Below, piece by piece: positions 48,620 to 60,730 of a stretch of 64,000 nucleotides of DNA (the stretch's first letter is position 1; the number at the start of each line of letters is the position of its first letter). Under the pieces are notes generated by a model that made no database searches, was not told the origin of the DNA, and saw only the letters and a program-made list of their open reading frames with translations. The stretch comes from Phaseolus vulgaris (Eukaryota > Streptophyta > Magnoliopsida > Fabales > Fabaceae). The stretch covers positions 21,206,111 to 21,270,110 of the forward strand of contig NC_023754.2 of the NCBI RefSeq assembly GCF_000499845.2. The letters run 5' to 3'. Both the position numbers and the translations under genes were made by a program.

Positions 48620-51380
48620 CAGATGTAGGAGATCTGGGTCAATGTGCACCTTAACTAGTTAACATCCATATTCAAATTTTCTTTTGTGCTGTTTTGCATC
48701 CATAGACGTACATAAGTGGATATATGTTAGATAATTGTTTCATTGAATACCCACCAGAAGAGGAGTCATTAAGTTACAATGATAAACACCTAGTTTTTCA
48801 TACTTCCAAACTTCAACGTTGTCACTTTAAACGTCATTCCTAGAGATTTTTATGATGATAATGATGATTGCATAAATTGATTCATTATTTTTTCTGCATC
48901 TTCCTACTACTTCTTCCTTTACTCCTTATGATTTTTTTTTTAATTTTTATCAAACTTCTGTAATGATTTGCCCTTCTCACAACTTATATCCCCATGTTTT
49001 CTTACTTGTTTTTTAAAAAAGGGTTTTTAATGAAACAGTTATTTATTATGATCTTTTAATTTTTTTTAAAAAGAAACAGACAAAAAATCGGTTTTTTAAT
49101 CTTTTAGAAGCAACTTGTAGTTGCTTATCATAGAAAACAGACATGGTAAAAAGAAAAAAACTTAAGTGTCTTGTAAAATGATACTACATTTGAAAGTTGA
49201 GGATGACATAATTTCAACAAAATATTATATCGCATTAAATCATCAAAAATAAATTTAAAAATTTAAAATATATTATTTTCCTACCATTTCTCCATTCTAT
49301 TATGATACAATTAATCTAATTTACAATAAAAAATGTTATTTTTAACAAATAAAAAAACATTAATTTATAATTGATGTGACATAATACAATAATTTTTTTT
49401 TCACGTGATACATATCAATTTTCAATTTTCAATATATAATATTGTGTTTTCTGCATTTGTAAGAAAAAATTTAAAATATTAACTTGAGTTTTCATACAAA
49501 ACTAATGTCTACAATGAAATGCTAACAAAACCAATAAATAAGAGAACAAAAAGTTCTATAGGGCATTACCCATTCCAAACATTGTATATGTTTCTTGTCT
49601 TCTATAAACCAACAAACAAAGGTAGTCTCATTGATGCCTCTACACTTGAAAAATAAGAGATTCTTTTTTATGTATATAAGTACTGATAAAATCTAACAAT
49701 TATCCATGATACACAGTTTTAAGTTTGAGTTTTTACTATACAATAATTAATCTTAATTTAGTTTTTTTTTGTCTGTGTACCAATTGCTAATTTAGAGAAT
49801 AAAGTTTCCACATCTCTTTAAATTTTAAAATAGAAAACTATATATCTTACGTTTTTAATTAAATAATATTATGTCATCTTTAAGTTTAAAATAAATATTC
49901 ATCTTTTGTTATGTTTTTAATAAATATTGTTCATCCTTTTATATTTTTTTAAAGTGAAATTTACTACTCTTATTTTTATATAAAAATATCATGTTAATTA
50001 AAACTTAAATGAAAAATTATGAAAATTTAAAATTATTTTTCAGATAAAAAAAAGAATCTTTTGTAAAAAAATTGAATGATTCCCGTAAAAATATCATAAA
50101 ATATATTGTTTCTAAATTATAGTTCGTTTATAAACAATTATATATTTTAGAAGACACCATTTTAATATAAAATAAATAGTTATATAGTTGATAATCAAAC
50201 TATTAACTTATCACTATATTTATACGTGATTTAATAATATAAATATAAATTAAAAAAATAAGTATAATTTTTTTATTAATATTATAAAGAAAAATAATAT
50301 TTATTTTAAAATCTGATTTAAAGTTAAATCATTGAATTTGTATATTTTAATTTTTTTTATTTTTTTTGTATTAGCCAGAGTAGCCCACTTATATAACAGA
50401 ATCATTATGTTTGAATAAGATCTTAATTGTGGAAAGTATTTTTTTAAAAAAATTTTTTTATGGTAATTTTAAATGCATAATCTATTATTTTTTTTTCAAT
50501 TTTCTCTTTAAACAATTTTCAATGCATAATAAAAAGGAAAATAAATGCTATCTTGAAATTTAAGAATGACCAATAAACATTAACAAACTTTTCTTAAGAA
50601 GAACCACTTTAGGATCACAATAAATAAAGAAAATAATTAATTACTAGTTAATACATCATATTAATTTTAAGATTCCAATACAAGTGTCTTACAAAGGGAA
50701 ACTAATTTTAAGAAAATAGTACTTCATTTATTATGATTAATTATTATGTTGTTAAACACGACAAAAAATCTAAAAAAATTATCCTTACTTTATAGGAAGA
50801 GTACCAATTTATATTTGAGACATGGTTACAGTAATTATATTACTCCATTATCTTATTCACTTGTTTAATAAGAATAAAAGATGTTTTTCTCTGGTTAAAC
50901 ATGGCTTTGAAACATTTGTAATTACTTTTAACATGAGCTCATAGCAATTTTACTAAATTATTTTATGAGTAAAAGATACCATTAGTTAATATTTGGTATA
51001 AGAAACAAATTTCTTCTCAATTACACCTTTTTATTGAAAAACTTAACAACAGAATTTCTATTTTTTATAAAATATATTTGAATATTATTATTTTATTCCC
51101 TTTTATGATTTACATTTGTAAATTCAATATTTTAAAAAATTATTGTACACCATTTTTTTTAAAATAAAATTTTCCACATTAATTAACATGAAAATTAACA
51201 TTTAGGTAATACCATATTTATTTATACACAATGAACTTCAATTTTATATGCAAAAGCACACACTTTATGTTTACATTAAATTGATTAAATTCAATAATTT
51301 AATTAACTATATTAAATTGTTTATTTTTTAGGGAAAAAGGAAAAAAATGGAAAGATGTTTACTGAGTGGTTGGATGACAC
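48620..51380. other. Intergenic region between the Alba and KH genes
   Basis: About 2.8 kb of extremely AT-rich sequence with poly(A)/poly(T) runs. I see no gene, no clear repeat boundary and no RNA gene. Confidence 0.6.
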
Positions 51381-51419
51381 AGTATCTATCTATTTATCTA
51401 TCTATCGATCTAACTATCT
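51380..51419. repeat. TATC-type microsatellite
   Basis: Imperfect (TATC)n/(TATT) tetranucleotide run, about 60 bases upstream of the core promoter of the KH gene. Confidence 0.75.
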
Positions 51420-51440
51420 TTCTGCTCCATCAGTTTCTGA

Positions 51441-51751
51441 TATATAAGACTGTTTCCTTTCATTCATCACAGTTTTTCTGTTCTCTCACACTTGCCTTTC
51501 TTCTTCTTCTTCTTCTCCTCAACTCAAAACCCTAGATTCGTAACTGTTCCTCTTCGTCCTTCCAATCAAGGTAATTTCGCACACTATGCTCACTTGTTTA
51601 ATAATTTATTAATCATTTCTCATGGCAATTAGGTGCTTCCCCTTTAGATCCAGTTGATTTGAATCATCCTTCGTGCTATGCAGTTCCTTCGAGATAGCAT
51701 GTGATGTTTTGTTTGTAGTATCTGTAATTTGCTTGCTGTGTGTTTTTGCAG
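51441..51751 (+). promoter_or_regulatory. Core promoter, CT-rich leader, telo-box and 5' UTR intron of the KH gene
   Basis: A TATA box (TATATAAG, 51441-51448) precedes a CT-rich leader with (CTT)n at about 51500-51518. A telo-box (AAACCCTA) is at 51527-51534. Telo-boxes in leaders are typical of growth-related and translation-related plant genes. A 5' UTR intron is likely from GTAATTTCG (51571) to TTTTTGCAG (51751), leaving 11 leader bases before the ATG at 51763. Confidence 0.55.
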
Positions 51752-51762
51752 TGAAAACCTCG

Positions 51763-54700
51763 ATGGCTGAAGTGGATCAGAACACGAGCGCTGAGAATGA
51801 TACGGAGGAAACAGTTGAGGCGGAATTGCAGGGTGGCGAGGAGGCGGTTGTTGCTGAGAAGAGGTGGCCGGGGTGGCCTGGGGAGAGTGTGTTTCGGATG
51901 TTAGTTCCTGCGCAGAAGGTTGGGGGCATAATCGGACGTAAAGGAGAGTTCATTAAGAAAATTGTGGAGGAGACTCGAGCTCGCGTTAAAATTCTTGATG
52001 GTCCTCCTGGAACTGCGCAAAGGGCTGTAAGTCTCTTCTACTTCACTTCTCGTGATTCTCATACACTCTAACTTCTTCAATTCCGCTTATGTGTATCTTG
52101 CTGTCTAGTTACTTGCAACTTTGTTTCTTTTTTCTTTTGTTGAGGGAATACGGTTTGATATTATTTTGTTGTTCATATTCCAGCTGCTTGTTGTTGGGCT
52201 AGTATTTATCTGGAATCTTTAACGTGCTCTTGTGCTTTTTTTTTTCTTTCTGTAATGCATTTATTTTATATTATGACCGAGAGGTTTTGATTGAGCTTCT
52301 CGGAGATTGGAATAGTGGAAATGTTGATGCTATTTGCTTTTCCTTGGAGGTACATGGGATAGCATTGAGTTATATGTTTTATCCATAGTTTAACAATTAT
52401 TGAATTAGATATCAGAAATGAACAGAAACTGAGAAACTGTTTGAACTCATGCGGTCTCCTTTTCTGAATTTAGGGCTAATGTGGTAGATGTTTACCTTAT
52501 ACGTATGCATTGGGGTATTCTCTATTTAGTCTTTGTCCTAATTGCTTATAATATTTACATTAGAAAACATTAGGAGAGTCAACGTTCCTTTGCATATATT
52601 GGAGGTTTGATTCCTCTTGAAGAACTGGAATTTATGTTTCGTGCATCACTTCAGAGTAGCTCTAGTGGTGCTAATTTTCTAGTGGAATTGAGATTGTTGT
52701 TGGTCAATGATGTTATGATGGATAACAGATAGTGGTTGTGTTTCCTTCAGCTATCTTTCATGACATTTCCAGTGTCCACTTGGTTGTACCCAGAATTTTT
52801 AATTAAAAATATTACAGCAATAAAAGATATAGCTTTTTCATGGTCTAAAAGTCTAAAGTGGGACCTTACTCATGTGCTACAGTAAAAAAGAAAAAAAAAC
52901 TAAGGTGAAGAAGATGAAGCTAATTCGAAATGAAGACTAATGGCAAGAATCCACAGAATATGAATATAATTCTAACGGGAAATGAATCTGTGCAGGGTCA
53001 ATGTTCCAATTTTAAAGGCAACGACTCAATCATCAATTAGGTCCCAATATTGAAGAACCAAAGTTCCAGATGCAGGGATCAGCATTGAGCATTGCAAAGT
53101 GCTGAAAAGTTTGTTAACATGTACCACGAAGCTCTGCATTCCATCTGGTAAATTCAAAACCTGGATGATTGATGTCTTGCCGCAGATTGCAAGCAATGAA
53201 AAGAAGCTTATAACCAAATCTAATACTATACTTAAACCATCAAAACTGAAGTATTTTTTATTGTTATACATGTTATGGAAAAAAAGGATACCGAAAACTA
53301 CTTAAGTATCAATCAACTCAATCATAGCACATGGAGCTTCTCCGTATTAAATGATAGTTATCATAGTAGTTCTTTACTAGATAATCTTGACCATACTGTT
53401 ATGTAATTAGCTAAATGCACTCTCGTAAACTGAGATTCAAATATTAAGGAGTTAGAAGACACTTCCACTGTGACGTGCATCTTACATCTTGTGACATGTT
53501 ATAAAAGTTATTGCTCAATTAAAGTTATTATGTTTCAGCTTGAGACTTCCATTGTTGCAAGCAATTCTTAAATCTGTTTTAGTTGGTTTAATAAAAGCAG
53601 CGAGGAGGACTTTTTTGTGGTATATGTAATTTATGGAGCTATTCATATATTGGTAGAAGAGGGCTTGGAAGGGAAATTTAAGGTGATATGCTTATAGATC
53701 ACTACTCAAGTAAGAAAAATGGGGGGAATGCCTAGGAAACTGTATATAAGGTGTAGAAACGGGGGAGGAAGGAAAGGTGGTTCTTGGTCAGGTGAAGAAT
53801 TAGGGCTGTGCAAGCTTTAAATTATACCTTAGATTTCCATGATTAAGTCTAAACTCACATTTTGAGGTTTATTGAAGATGCTCATTAAGGTCTCATCTGA
53901 ATCACGTTCCATCTATTCATCCTACTTGCTTCTAATGAACATTGTGCTTCCATGGCTGGCACTTAACCAAAAGTTGTTTAACATTTTAATTTTCAGATTT
54001 TACTATCTGGTAAGGTTAAATTATTAAGAAGGACCTGATGGTGAATAAATACACTTGAGCATTTGGGTATTAGTAAGCTTAATGGTATGTGATTCCTGTA
54101 GCCGATCTCACTTAGTGGGCTGAGACAATTATTGCTATTGTACCATCAGATCAGGTTGTTATGTAGATTAATTAGGTGAAGAGTTATTGTGATAAGGTCT
54201 TGATCACAATGAGCTGTGGAACTGTTAGAAAACTGTCTGATGGTGAATGATTTCTTCTGGCATCTTGTTGATAAGTAAGGATATAGAGATTAATTGCGCG
54301 AAGAAAATATCACAAAGAGGATTTAAATTATTACATTTTGAAATATTCAAAATTGCTTGCTTGTTTGCTCTCTTGCTGAGCTTGACATTATATGTGGCAT
54401 GTAATATCATGGTAATTAATGTTTTTGTTTGGTGTATTATTGCCAGTTAAAGTTAAATTATTTTTTGTTTTCCACCCTAATTAATGTTTATGTATTATTG
54501 TGATACATAGATATTAGAGATATTGTGCTGATGGTTGATACTGTTATTTGTTCATTTTGATTAGGTAATGATATCTGGTAAAGACGATCCTGATTCCTCT
54601 CTTCCTCCTGCTGTGGATGGCTTATTGAGGGTTCATAAGAGGATTATTGATGGTTTGGAGAGTGATTTTACCCACACACCTTCAGGTGCAGCCGGGAAGG

Positions 54701-57700
54701 TTTCTACTAAACTTCTAGTGGCAGCCTCTCAAGCGGGAAGTTTAATTGGGAAGCAAGGAGGAACTGTAAAATCTATCCAAGAAGCGTCCAATTGTATTGT
54801 TAGAGTTCTTGGAGCAGGTTCTTACTCTTTTTTATATAACATTTTCCCATGTAGTTGTTACTTTTGCGTTATTGTCTTTATTCATTATTTTAGAATTCGG
54901 TATTTTCATGGATTTCATTTTGGTTTTTATTATTTGAACATGATTTTAAGCCATGATTTACAATCTAATTATAGATTAAGCCATGATTTTGGTTTCAAAA
55001 GATTGTTACAATCTAATTATAGTTTTCAAAACATTCTGGAATCTTCGTTGTCTATCCTTAACTGAACATTATTGCAGGAACAGTTTACTGGAGTGGTATG
55101 AACGAATTATGGAGAAAATAATATCTATTACTATGTTCTGATTTATGCTTTCAAATATAGTATTTTTGAAGATTTGAAGCTCTTTTCCAATCTTTGCATT
55201 TTGGTCCGTTGGTGGGCTGTTTGACATTCTGTAGTTGATAACCATCTGCATCGTCTTTCTCTTCTGCAGAAGACCTCCCAATTTTTGCACTTCAAGATGA
55301 CAGGGTGGTTGAAGTAGTAGGGGATGCTAATGGAGTACATAAGGCACTAGAGTTAATTGCTTCCCACCTAAGGAAGTTTTTAGTTGATCGTAGTGTAATT
55401 CCAATTTTCGAAATAAATGTAAGTGTGATTTAACCTTACACTCGTGAAGAATATTTCTTTATAATAAGACGCTAAATGCTTCTAAGAGCCTGTTTGTTTA
55501 CATTTTTTGAAGTAAAAATCTTTTTTAAAAATTTAGTGCTTGTTGAAAGTTTTGAAAGAATAGACGTTGAATAAATCAATTTTTTTTTATTATTTTGAGT
55601 AGCTTGTGAACAAAAGCTAACTATTTAAAATAAAAAAGTTCTTTTTATATTGTTACCAAATAGAAATAGCTTATACTTCACAAAATAATTCTAAACAAAA
55701 AATTATTTTTTAATACATCCTTAAAATCACCTTTTTATTATAAAAATAACAAGCCATAAATTATTATTTCTCCAGATGCAAATAGCCAATCCCCATCACC
55801 CCGAGCACATGCCACCCCACCAATCTTGGGGTCCACCTCAGGGCCTTCCTCCAAATGCTGGTGGAGGTCCTGGTTTTGGACCTCCTTCTCAATACATGCC
55901 ACCTCCAAGACAACTTGATAGTTATTATCCACCAGCCGAGATCCCTGTTGAAAGACAGCCCCATCAAGGTATATCTGCCTATGGAAGAGATGCTTCAATA
56001 GGCGTTCATGCATCTTCAAATGCTCAATCTGCACCTTCCGTAGTCACACAGGTACTTGTGCTTCTTGGAAAATTGTATTGTAGTAATTCTCATAGAAAGC
56101 TGTAATTGTTCTTAGAAATTGTGGGTTTGTATTTGGTGGAAATTTGTTGACTGCCGTTTCTTCTATAACTGTTGTAAACCTAGCTGGTTAGTCACAATTT
56201 CCCATTTAAGTTGATATGTAGCATTTCTTTTCAGGTTAGATTTAAGATAGCTGAAGATGATGCAAAATGCACAAAAACTTGGTTTTTTTGCTTAAATATT
56301 TAGCTAAACGAAGTATGTGAAATATCTTCTTCAGTTGTTTATTAGACATGGTTTCCTGTTTGGTTAGTAGTTTATGTTTGACATTAGATGGAACTGTGGG
56401 TGCAGGCAAACACTATTTGTGTAGCTATGTATTCTCGCATTTGGGGTTGGAGAATATGCAATATATAAATATTACTTAGACTTGAGTTCCTGTTCTTTAT
56501 AAAATGTATTACTTTTTAATCACGATGAATTTTTTTTGCTATTTTGGCAGATCACGCAGCAAATGCAAATTCCTCTATCGTATGCTGATGCTGTCATTGG
56601 AACAGCAGGAGCAAGTATAAGCTACATCAGAAGAGCTAGTGGGGCTACTGTTACCATACAAGAAGCAAGAGGTGTTCCTGGGGAGATGACAGTTGAAATC
56701 AGTGGAACTGCGTCTCAAGTCCAAACTGCTCAGCAACTGATACAGGTATTCTGATCTTGGTCTTTTGATCAACATAAAAAAAATAATCTGTGCGATGCTG
56801 CACGTCACGTAAAAATTCTATCTTATTAGTAGTGTGAAATTATTTTGTGAAAAGCTGTTTGCAGTGTTCATAGGGGACATAAAAATATTCATTGCGTTTG
56901 AGTTTCATCAAGATTAATCTTTATAACTAAAAGTGGAGAAAACTAGAAGCTGGTTAAATTTCAAAATTACAGTTATCGGTCACAAAGTATCGTCTCAATA
57001 AAAAATTGGGAGTAAAATTCTAATATATATTTTTCTTCCAATCTTCCTGTTCACGCTCTCATTTCATTTTCAATCTTATTTTTGTTTCTGAAGAGAGGCT
57101 AAAGGTTTTTCTTAGTTTAATGCTAATCTTGCTGTATGTATTATAAGTCTGTTTGTGTTTTTAAGAAAAAAAGTATTTTGTAATAACGTAATTATTTATT
57201 TGCAAAATTTACATGTTTGGATAAACTTATTTAGAAAAGCAGAAGCAGGAAAAAAATAGAAAATTGTTTTGCTGCTGCTTCTTTTTTACATTCACTTTTT
57301 TAATCACAAACAAATTCTATGTGATTGTTTGAACTGATTTAATGCATGTCTGGTAATACTTAAATTTAGGTAACAGTCGTTTATTTTTCAAAATTTCTCC
57401 CTGAGAAAGTTAAAATAAGTTCTCTTAAAAGAGTTGAACCAAACTTGCATTTGCCTCACGTGATTAGTCTGCATGGTAATCAAGCAATACAATTAATGAA
57501 TGCCAATGTGGTGCAGAATTTCATGGCTGAAGCTGCAGCTGCAGCTGGTGGAGCACCGGCACAGCCGCAAGCAGGTGGGCCTGCTGTAGAGCAAGGATAC
57601 AATTCTTATCCTGCCCATGCTTCTGTCTATGCTTCTCCTCCTTCCAATCCAGGACATGCTGGAGGCTATAGCTCCGTTTATGGTGCAAACTATGGCTACT

Positions 57701-57702
57701 AA
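51763..57702 (+). CDS. FLK: Three-KH-domain RNA-binding protein (FLK/PEPPER-like)
   Basis: Poly(C)-binding-type RNA-binding protein. Plant relatives (FLK, PEPPER) regulate flowering time through FLC-pathway RNA processing. Six coding exons: 51763-52026, 54565-54817, 55270-55418, 55776-56051, 56551-56745 and 57517-57702; 440 residues. An acidic N-terminus precedes [18 protein letters not shown]1 (about 43-95) has [15 protein letters not shown]2 (about 134-205) has [15 protein letters not shown] Pro/Gly-rich linker (about 226-300; [15 protein letters not shown]) follows. KH3 (about 317-385) has [15 protein letters not shown], and the tail is Ala/Gly/Tyr-rich, ending GANYGY. All three GxxG loops are intact. 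The assignment to FLK rather than another KH clade rests on recalled synteny with At3g04610; family membership is certain. Intron 1 is 2.5 kb and shares a 39-bp exact sequence with DNA downstream of the gene. Confidence 0.92.
53026..53271 (-). pseudogene. Unrecognised antisense ORF in KH intron 1, possible gene fragment
   Basis: An 81-codon ORF on the opposite strand contains the protein-like segment [20 protein letters not shown] followed by [16 protein letters not shown]. Its composition looks more like real coding sequence than the AT-rich chance ORFs elsewhere, but I do not recognise the family. No start context, partner exons or promoter were seen. It may be a captured or retroposed gene fragment, or chance. 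Confidence 0.25.
53387..53425 (+). repeat. 39-bp exact direct repeat, copy A (KH intron 1)
   Basis: Identical over 39 bases to 58390-58428, starting TTGACCATACTGTTATGTAA. The two copies are 5 kb apart in the same orientation. Confidence 0.9.
55490..55740. repeat. Possible hAT-like MITE relic in KH intron 3
   Basis: An AT-rich stretch starting near GAGCCTGTTTGTTTACATTT has internal partial inverted similarity (AAGTAAAAATC / AAAATAGCTTATACTTCAC region). Target-site duplications were not established. Confidence 0.25.
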
Positions 57703-58840
57703 GCTGGACAGTGCAACTAATGCTTCCACTATTTCAATGTAAAATTCTGGTAACAGAATTAATGTAATAATTGATCAAATCTTAGATTCTTGTGTGACCC
57801 TTGTATTGTGTTGTACTCTTAGTCATTTGAAAGATTAAACATGCCACTGATGTATCATCTACTTCTATGATTTTGTCTGATTGGTGCACCTACGTAGCGT
57901 CTTTGTTTTCTGAATTACTTGCTAAAGGAACTGCTAACAAGAGCTCAATTTAGTGTGTGGAGGATGTTATTTGTGAATGCCTACCAGACTTGGATTGCCT
58001 TAAATCACTTTCACGCAGTTCACATTGCAGTTTAAACACTTTCTTTCCCTGTGTATGGATCTCATTTCATTGTGTAAGGCTGTATGTTTTGAGAAGATTA
58101 GCGTCCCACTTCAGCAAATAAAATCAGCTTTTGCGTCTCTTAATACATTTGACGTGAAAAAATAAAAATATGATTTTTTCCAACTTCTTTGTCAATCCCT
58201 AACTACTAAGGCTATGTCTGGTTTATCATTTCGTCTTTTCTAACTTATATTTGTTCAGAAAACTTAATTGGTGATAAGTTTGATTTTCCTTAAAATTTAA
58301 TTAGCTTACTTACGTTTGGCCTGAAACTAAGTTTATTCAAGTGACTTTGCGAAGTAAGCAAACTAGGAGACTCCAATACCTGGGTAATATTGACCATACT
58401 GTTATGTAATTAGCTAAATGCACTCTCGATACTTAAATTTTTAGTGTCATTTCATTTGCTTCCATGTGGGAGGGTGTTCATTCAATGTGAAAGACTTGTA
58501 TTAGGAGGAAGAATATAATATTTGTATAATTTTCAACACTCATTAAGACACTACAGGTACACGGAGTTGATATTCAATTTTAATTCATTCTATACAAAGT
58601 CAGAGTTGGAGTGTCATGCTTTTGAGGTTTATTATAGGGAGATCTTCAATTTGGTGAAATTAGAAATATTGACAAGGTTATATTCAAGGTTAATAAATAT
58701 TATGAATTTCATCATGTATGAAGTATAAATCTATTCTTTTCTATAAACTTCTCAATCTTGATTGAGCTAACCATCATTTTAAACATTTTTTAAAGATATT
58801 TTCTTATGATACCACATAGAACAAATCAAAATCATAACTT
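57703..58840. other. Downstream region of the KH gene
   Basis: The 3' UTR of the KH gene is followed by AT-rich DNA. Copy B of the 39-bp repeat is at 58390-58428. No gene recognised. Confidence 0.55.
58390..58428 (+). repeat. 39-bp exact direct repeat, copy B
   Basis: Second copy of the 39-base sequence found in KH intron 1 (53387-53425). Flanking bases diverge almost at once on both sides. Confidence 0.9.
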
Positions 58841-58955
58841 TAATATTAGTTTGTTAGATATTGGAGATTAAGAGATAAGATAAGTGAAAATGATTTCCTT
58901 AATATTAGTTTGTTAGGTATTAGAGATTAAGAGATAAGATAAGTGAAAATGATGT
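58841..58955. repeat. 59-bp tandem duplication
   Basis: TAATATTAGTTTGTTAGATA... at 58841 is repeated at 58900 (TAATATTAGTTTGTTAGGTA...), with only a couple of substitutions over about 56 bases. The second copy runs directly into TGTTAAAATAATAGATGATC, the start of an AGACGAT-rich region. Confidence 0.85.
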
Positions 58956-59420
58956 TAAAATAATAGATGATCTAGTAAGTCTTAGACGATTCACTAACTC
59001 ATTAGACGATCTCATGTGAAGAGACTCCAAATGTGTTTTGATGATGACAAAAAATTACAAAGATGTGCTATGATATCAAATTTATCACGCCAGACGATGA
59101 GAAGAAGCAAAGTGTTAGACGATGTCAAACACTAAACATGACAAACGATCAAAGTTCACACTATAATATAAAGTCTAGATCATCTTGAAAGGATGAGTAA
59201 GACTCAGTGAACGTAAATCTGGAGAAAAAGACTTGTCAAGAAACTGTCATTGCAAGCACGCTTATAAAGCACATGTTAACATCAAAAGAACATGTCAAAC
59301 GATGTTCAAGAATGAATAAGCTAGACGATGTCTTCATAGATTAAGCTAGCTTGATGATGTTTACAAAAGAAATTTATGGACAAATAGTGTTAGGAAAAGC
59401 TAACACTCATATGCTACACG
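58956..59420. repeat. AGACGAT-motif-rich region, probable LTR or internal retroelement DNA
   Basis: The heptamer AGACGAT or a one-base variant recurs irregularly at about eight places (e.g. TTAGACGATTC, TTAGACGATCTC, CCAGACGATGAG, TTAGACGATGTC, CTAGACGATGTC). The spacing is not regular enough for a satellite. Position beside a copia pol fragment suggests it belongs to that or another LTR element. Confidence 0.35.
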
Positions 59421-59689
59421 AGAAAGCTCACAACACGAGATGTTTGAGTCAACATAACATCAATCAATAATGTTTCTACCAAAAACAAGCTCGGAGAGTA
59501 TAACTTAGCAAGTCGTGCGCTTTTCGTAGTAACCTTCAATCGATCCTTTAGGGCGGGAGAGGTCCACTTGCAAAAGACTCTCCAATAACTAAGTCAATAG
59601 GAGCACAAGAATAATACATTCTCTGATGTATGAGTTTAAGAGTATATGATAGAATGAAATGTACTTCCTAAAGATTGAATATATAGGTT

Positions 59690-60730
59690 GATCGGGTGGT
59701 GTCCTTAGCAGACCAATGGGACCAACTTTAACTGCACAAACTCATCTACAATTTTAGGCTTCCTATTAGGAGGACGGGGGACCAAGCTCCCAAGTACCAC
59801 TATGTTCAAGTACATTCATTTCACCAATCATGATCATCCATGGACGACTAAGAGCCTCGTGAACATTGCTAAGAGCACAGGAGAAAACAAAAGAAGAATA
59901 GAAAGGAAACAAACGATGATAAATTCAGAAATTATAAATAGGATATGGATTACAAGTAGATTGAATACTCCTTTAAGAGCAATAGGCCAAGCATGATTAG
60001 AGTCAAGAGAAGGCAAGGAGGATGAAAGATCCATGGTACCGAAATCTGGTGGTGGAGGATTTCAATTCTGAGAATCTTCAAGCAAGGATAAATGAGTTAT
60101 CTATGCTCTATGCTGGTATATGATTAGAGAAACCAGAAATAATCAATGGATCACAAATGGTACAGGAAGAACCTATTGAACAAATGAAGAATGTTCCATG
60201 GAGAACAAGAAAAAAGGCATGTCTTTAAAGAAGGTAACATCATATATATATATAATACCTTTTAGTTGATGGAAAATAACATTTATATCCTTTCTAAAAG
60301 TGACAATATCCCAAAAAATATACTTAATAACCTTTGTAGAAAACTTGTCAAGACCTAGAGAAACATTATGAATAAAACAAATATACTCAAACACGAGAGA
60401 CATGATATAGAGGGTTTAGGAAAAATTAAAAAGTATGAAACTTTATTTTCAAGAGAGGAAGAAGACATCATATTGATTAGGAAAAAAGACATTTAACTTA
60501 TGTAAAATTCCAAAAAGATAAGAATGAAAAAAGCGCAACAAAAAAATATTCCTTAGTATTATCACTTCTAAAAAATTTAATTATCTTCTTAAATTGATAC
60601 TTACTTTCATTGATGAAAGACATAAATATGAATAAATGTTCAGATATGTATTTCATTAAATAAACCCAAGCACTTAGAGAGAATTTCATCAATGAACTTT
60701 ACAAAAAAATTAAAATCAAAATGACACGAC
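59690..60730 (-). mobile_element. Ty1/copia retrotransposon pol fragment, degenerate
   Basis: Read on the minus strand from about 60730, broken frames give integrase-core text (FVKFIDE; AWVYLMKYISEHLFIFMSF; KFFRSDNTKEYF). Integrase-end text follows (LDKFSTKVIKYIFWDIVTF, then DVTFFKDMPFF), then the linker and N-terminal reverse-transcriptase segments (DSNHAWPIALKGV; VHEALSRPW; TWELGPPS; VCAVKVGPIG). Multiple stops and frameshifts show it is dead. No flanking LTR pair was identified. Confidence 0.8.

Noticed and set aside
432..57702. A coordinated novel gene cluster (biosynthetic or defence island)
   Set aside because: The genes have unrelated housekeeping, signalling and defence roles, and their order is explained by an ancient conserved chromosomal block rather than functional clustering.
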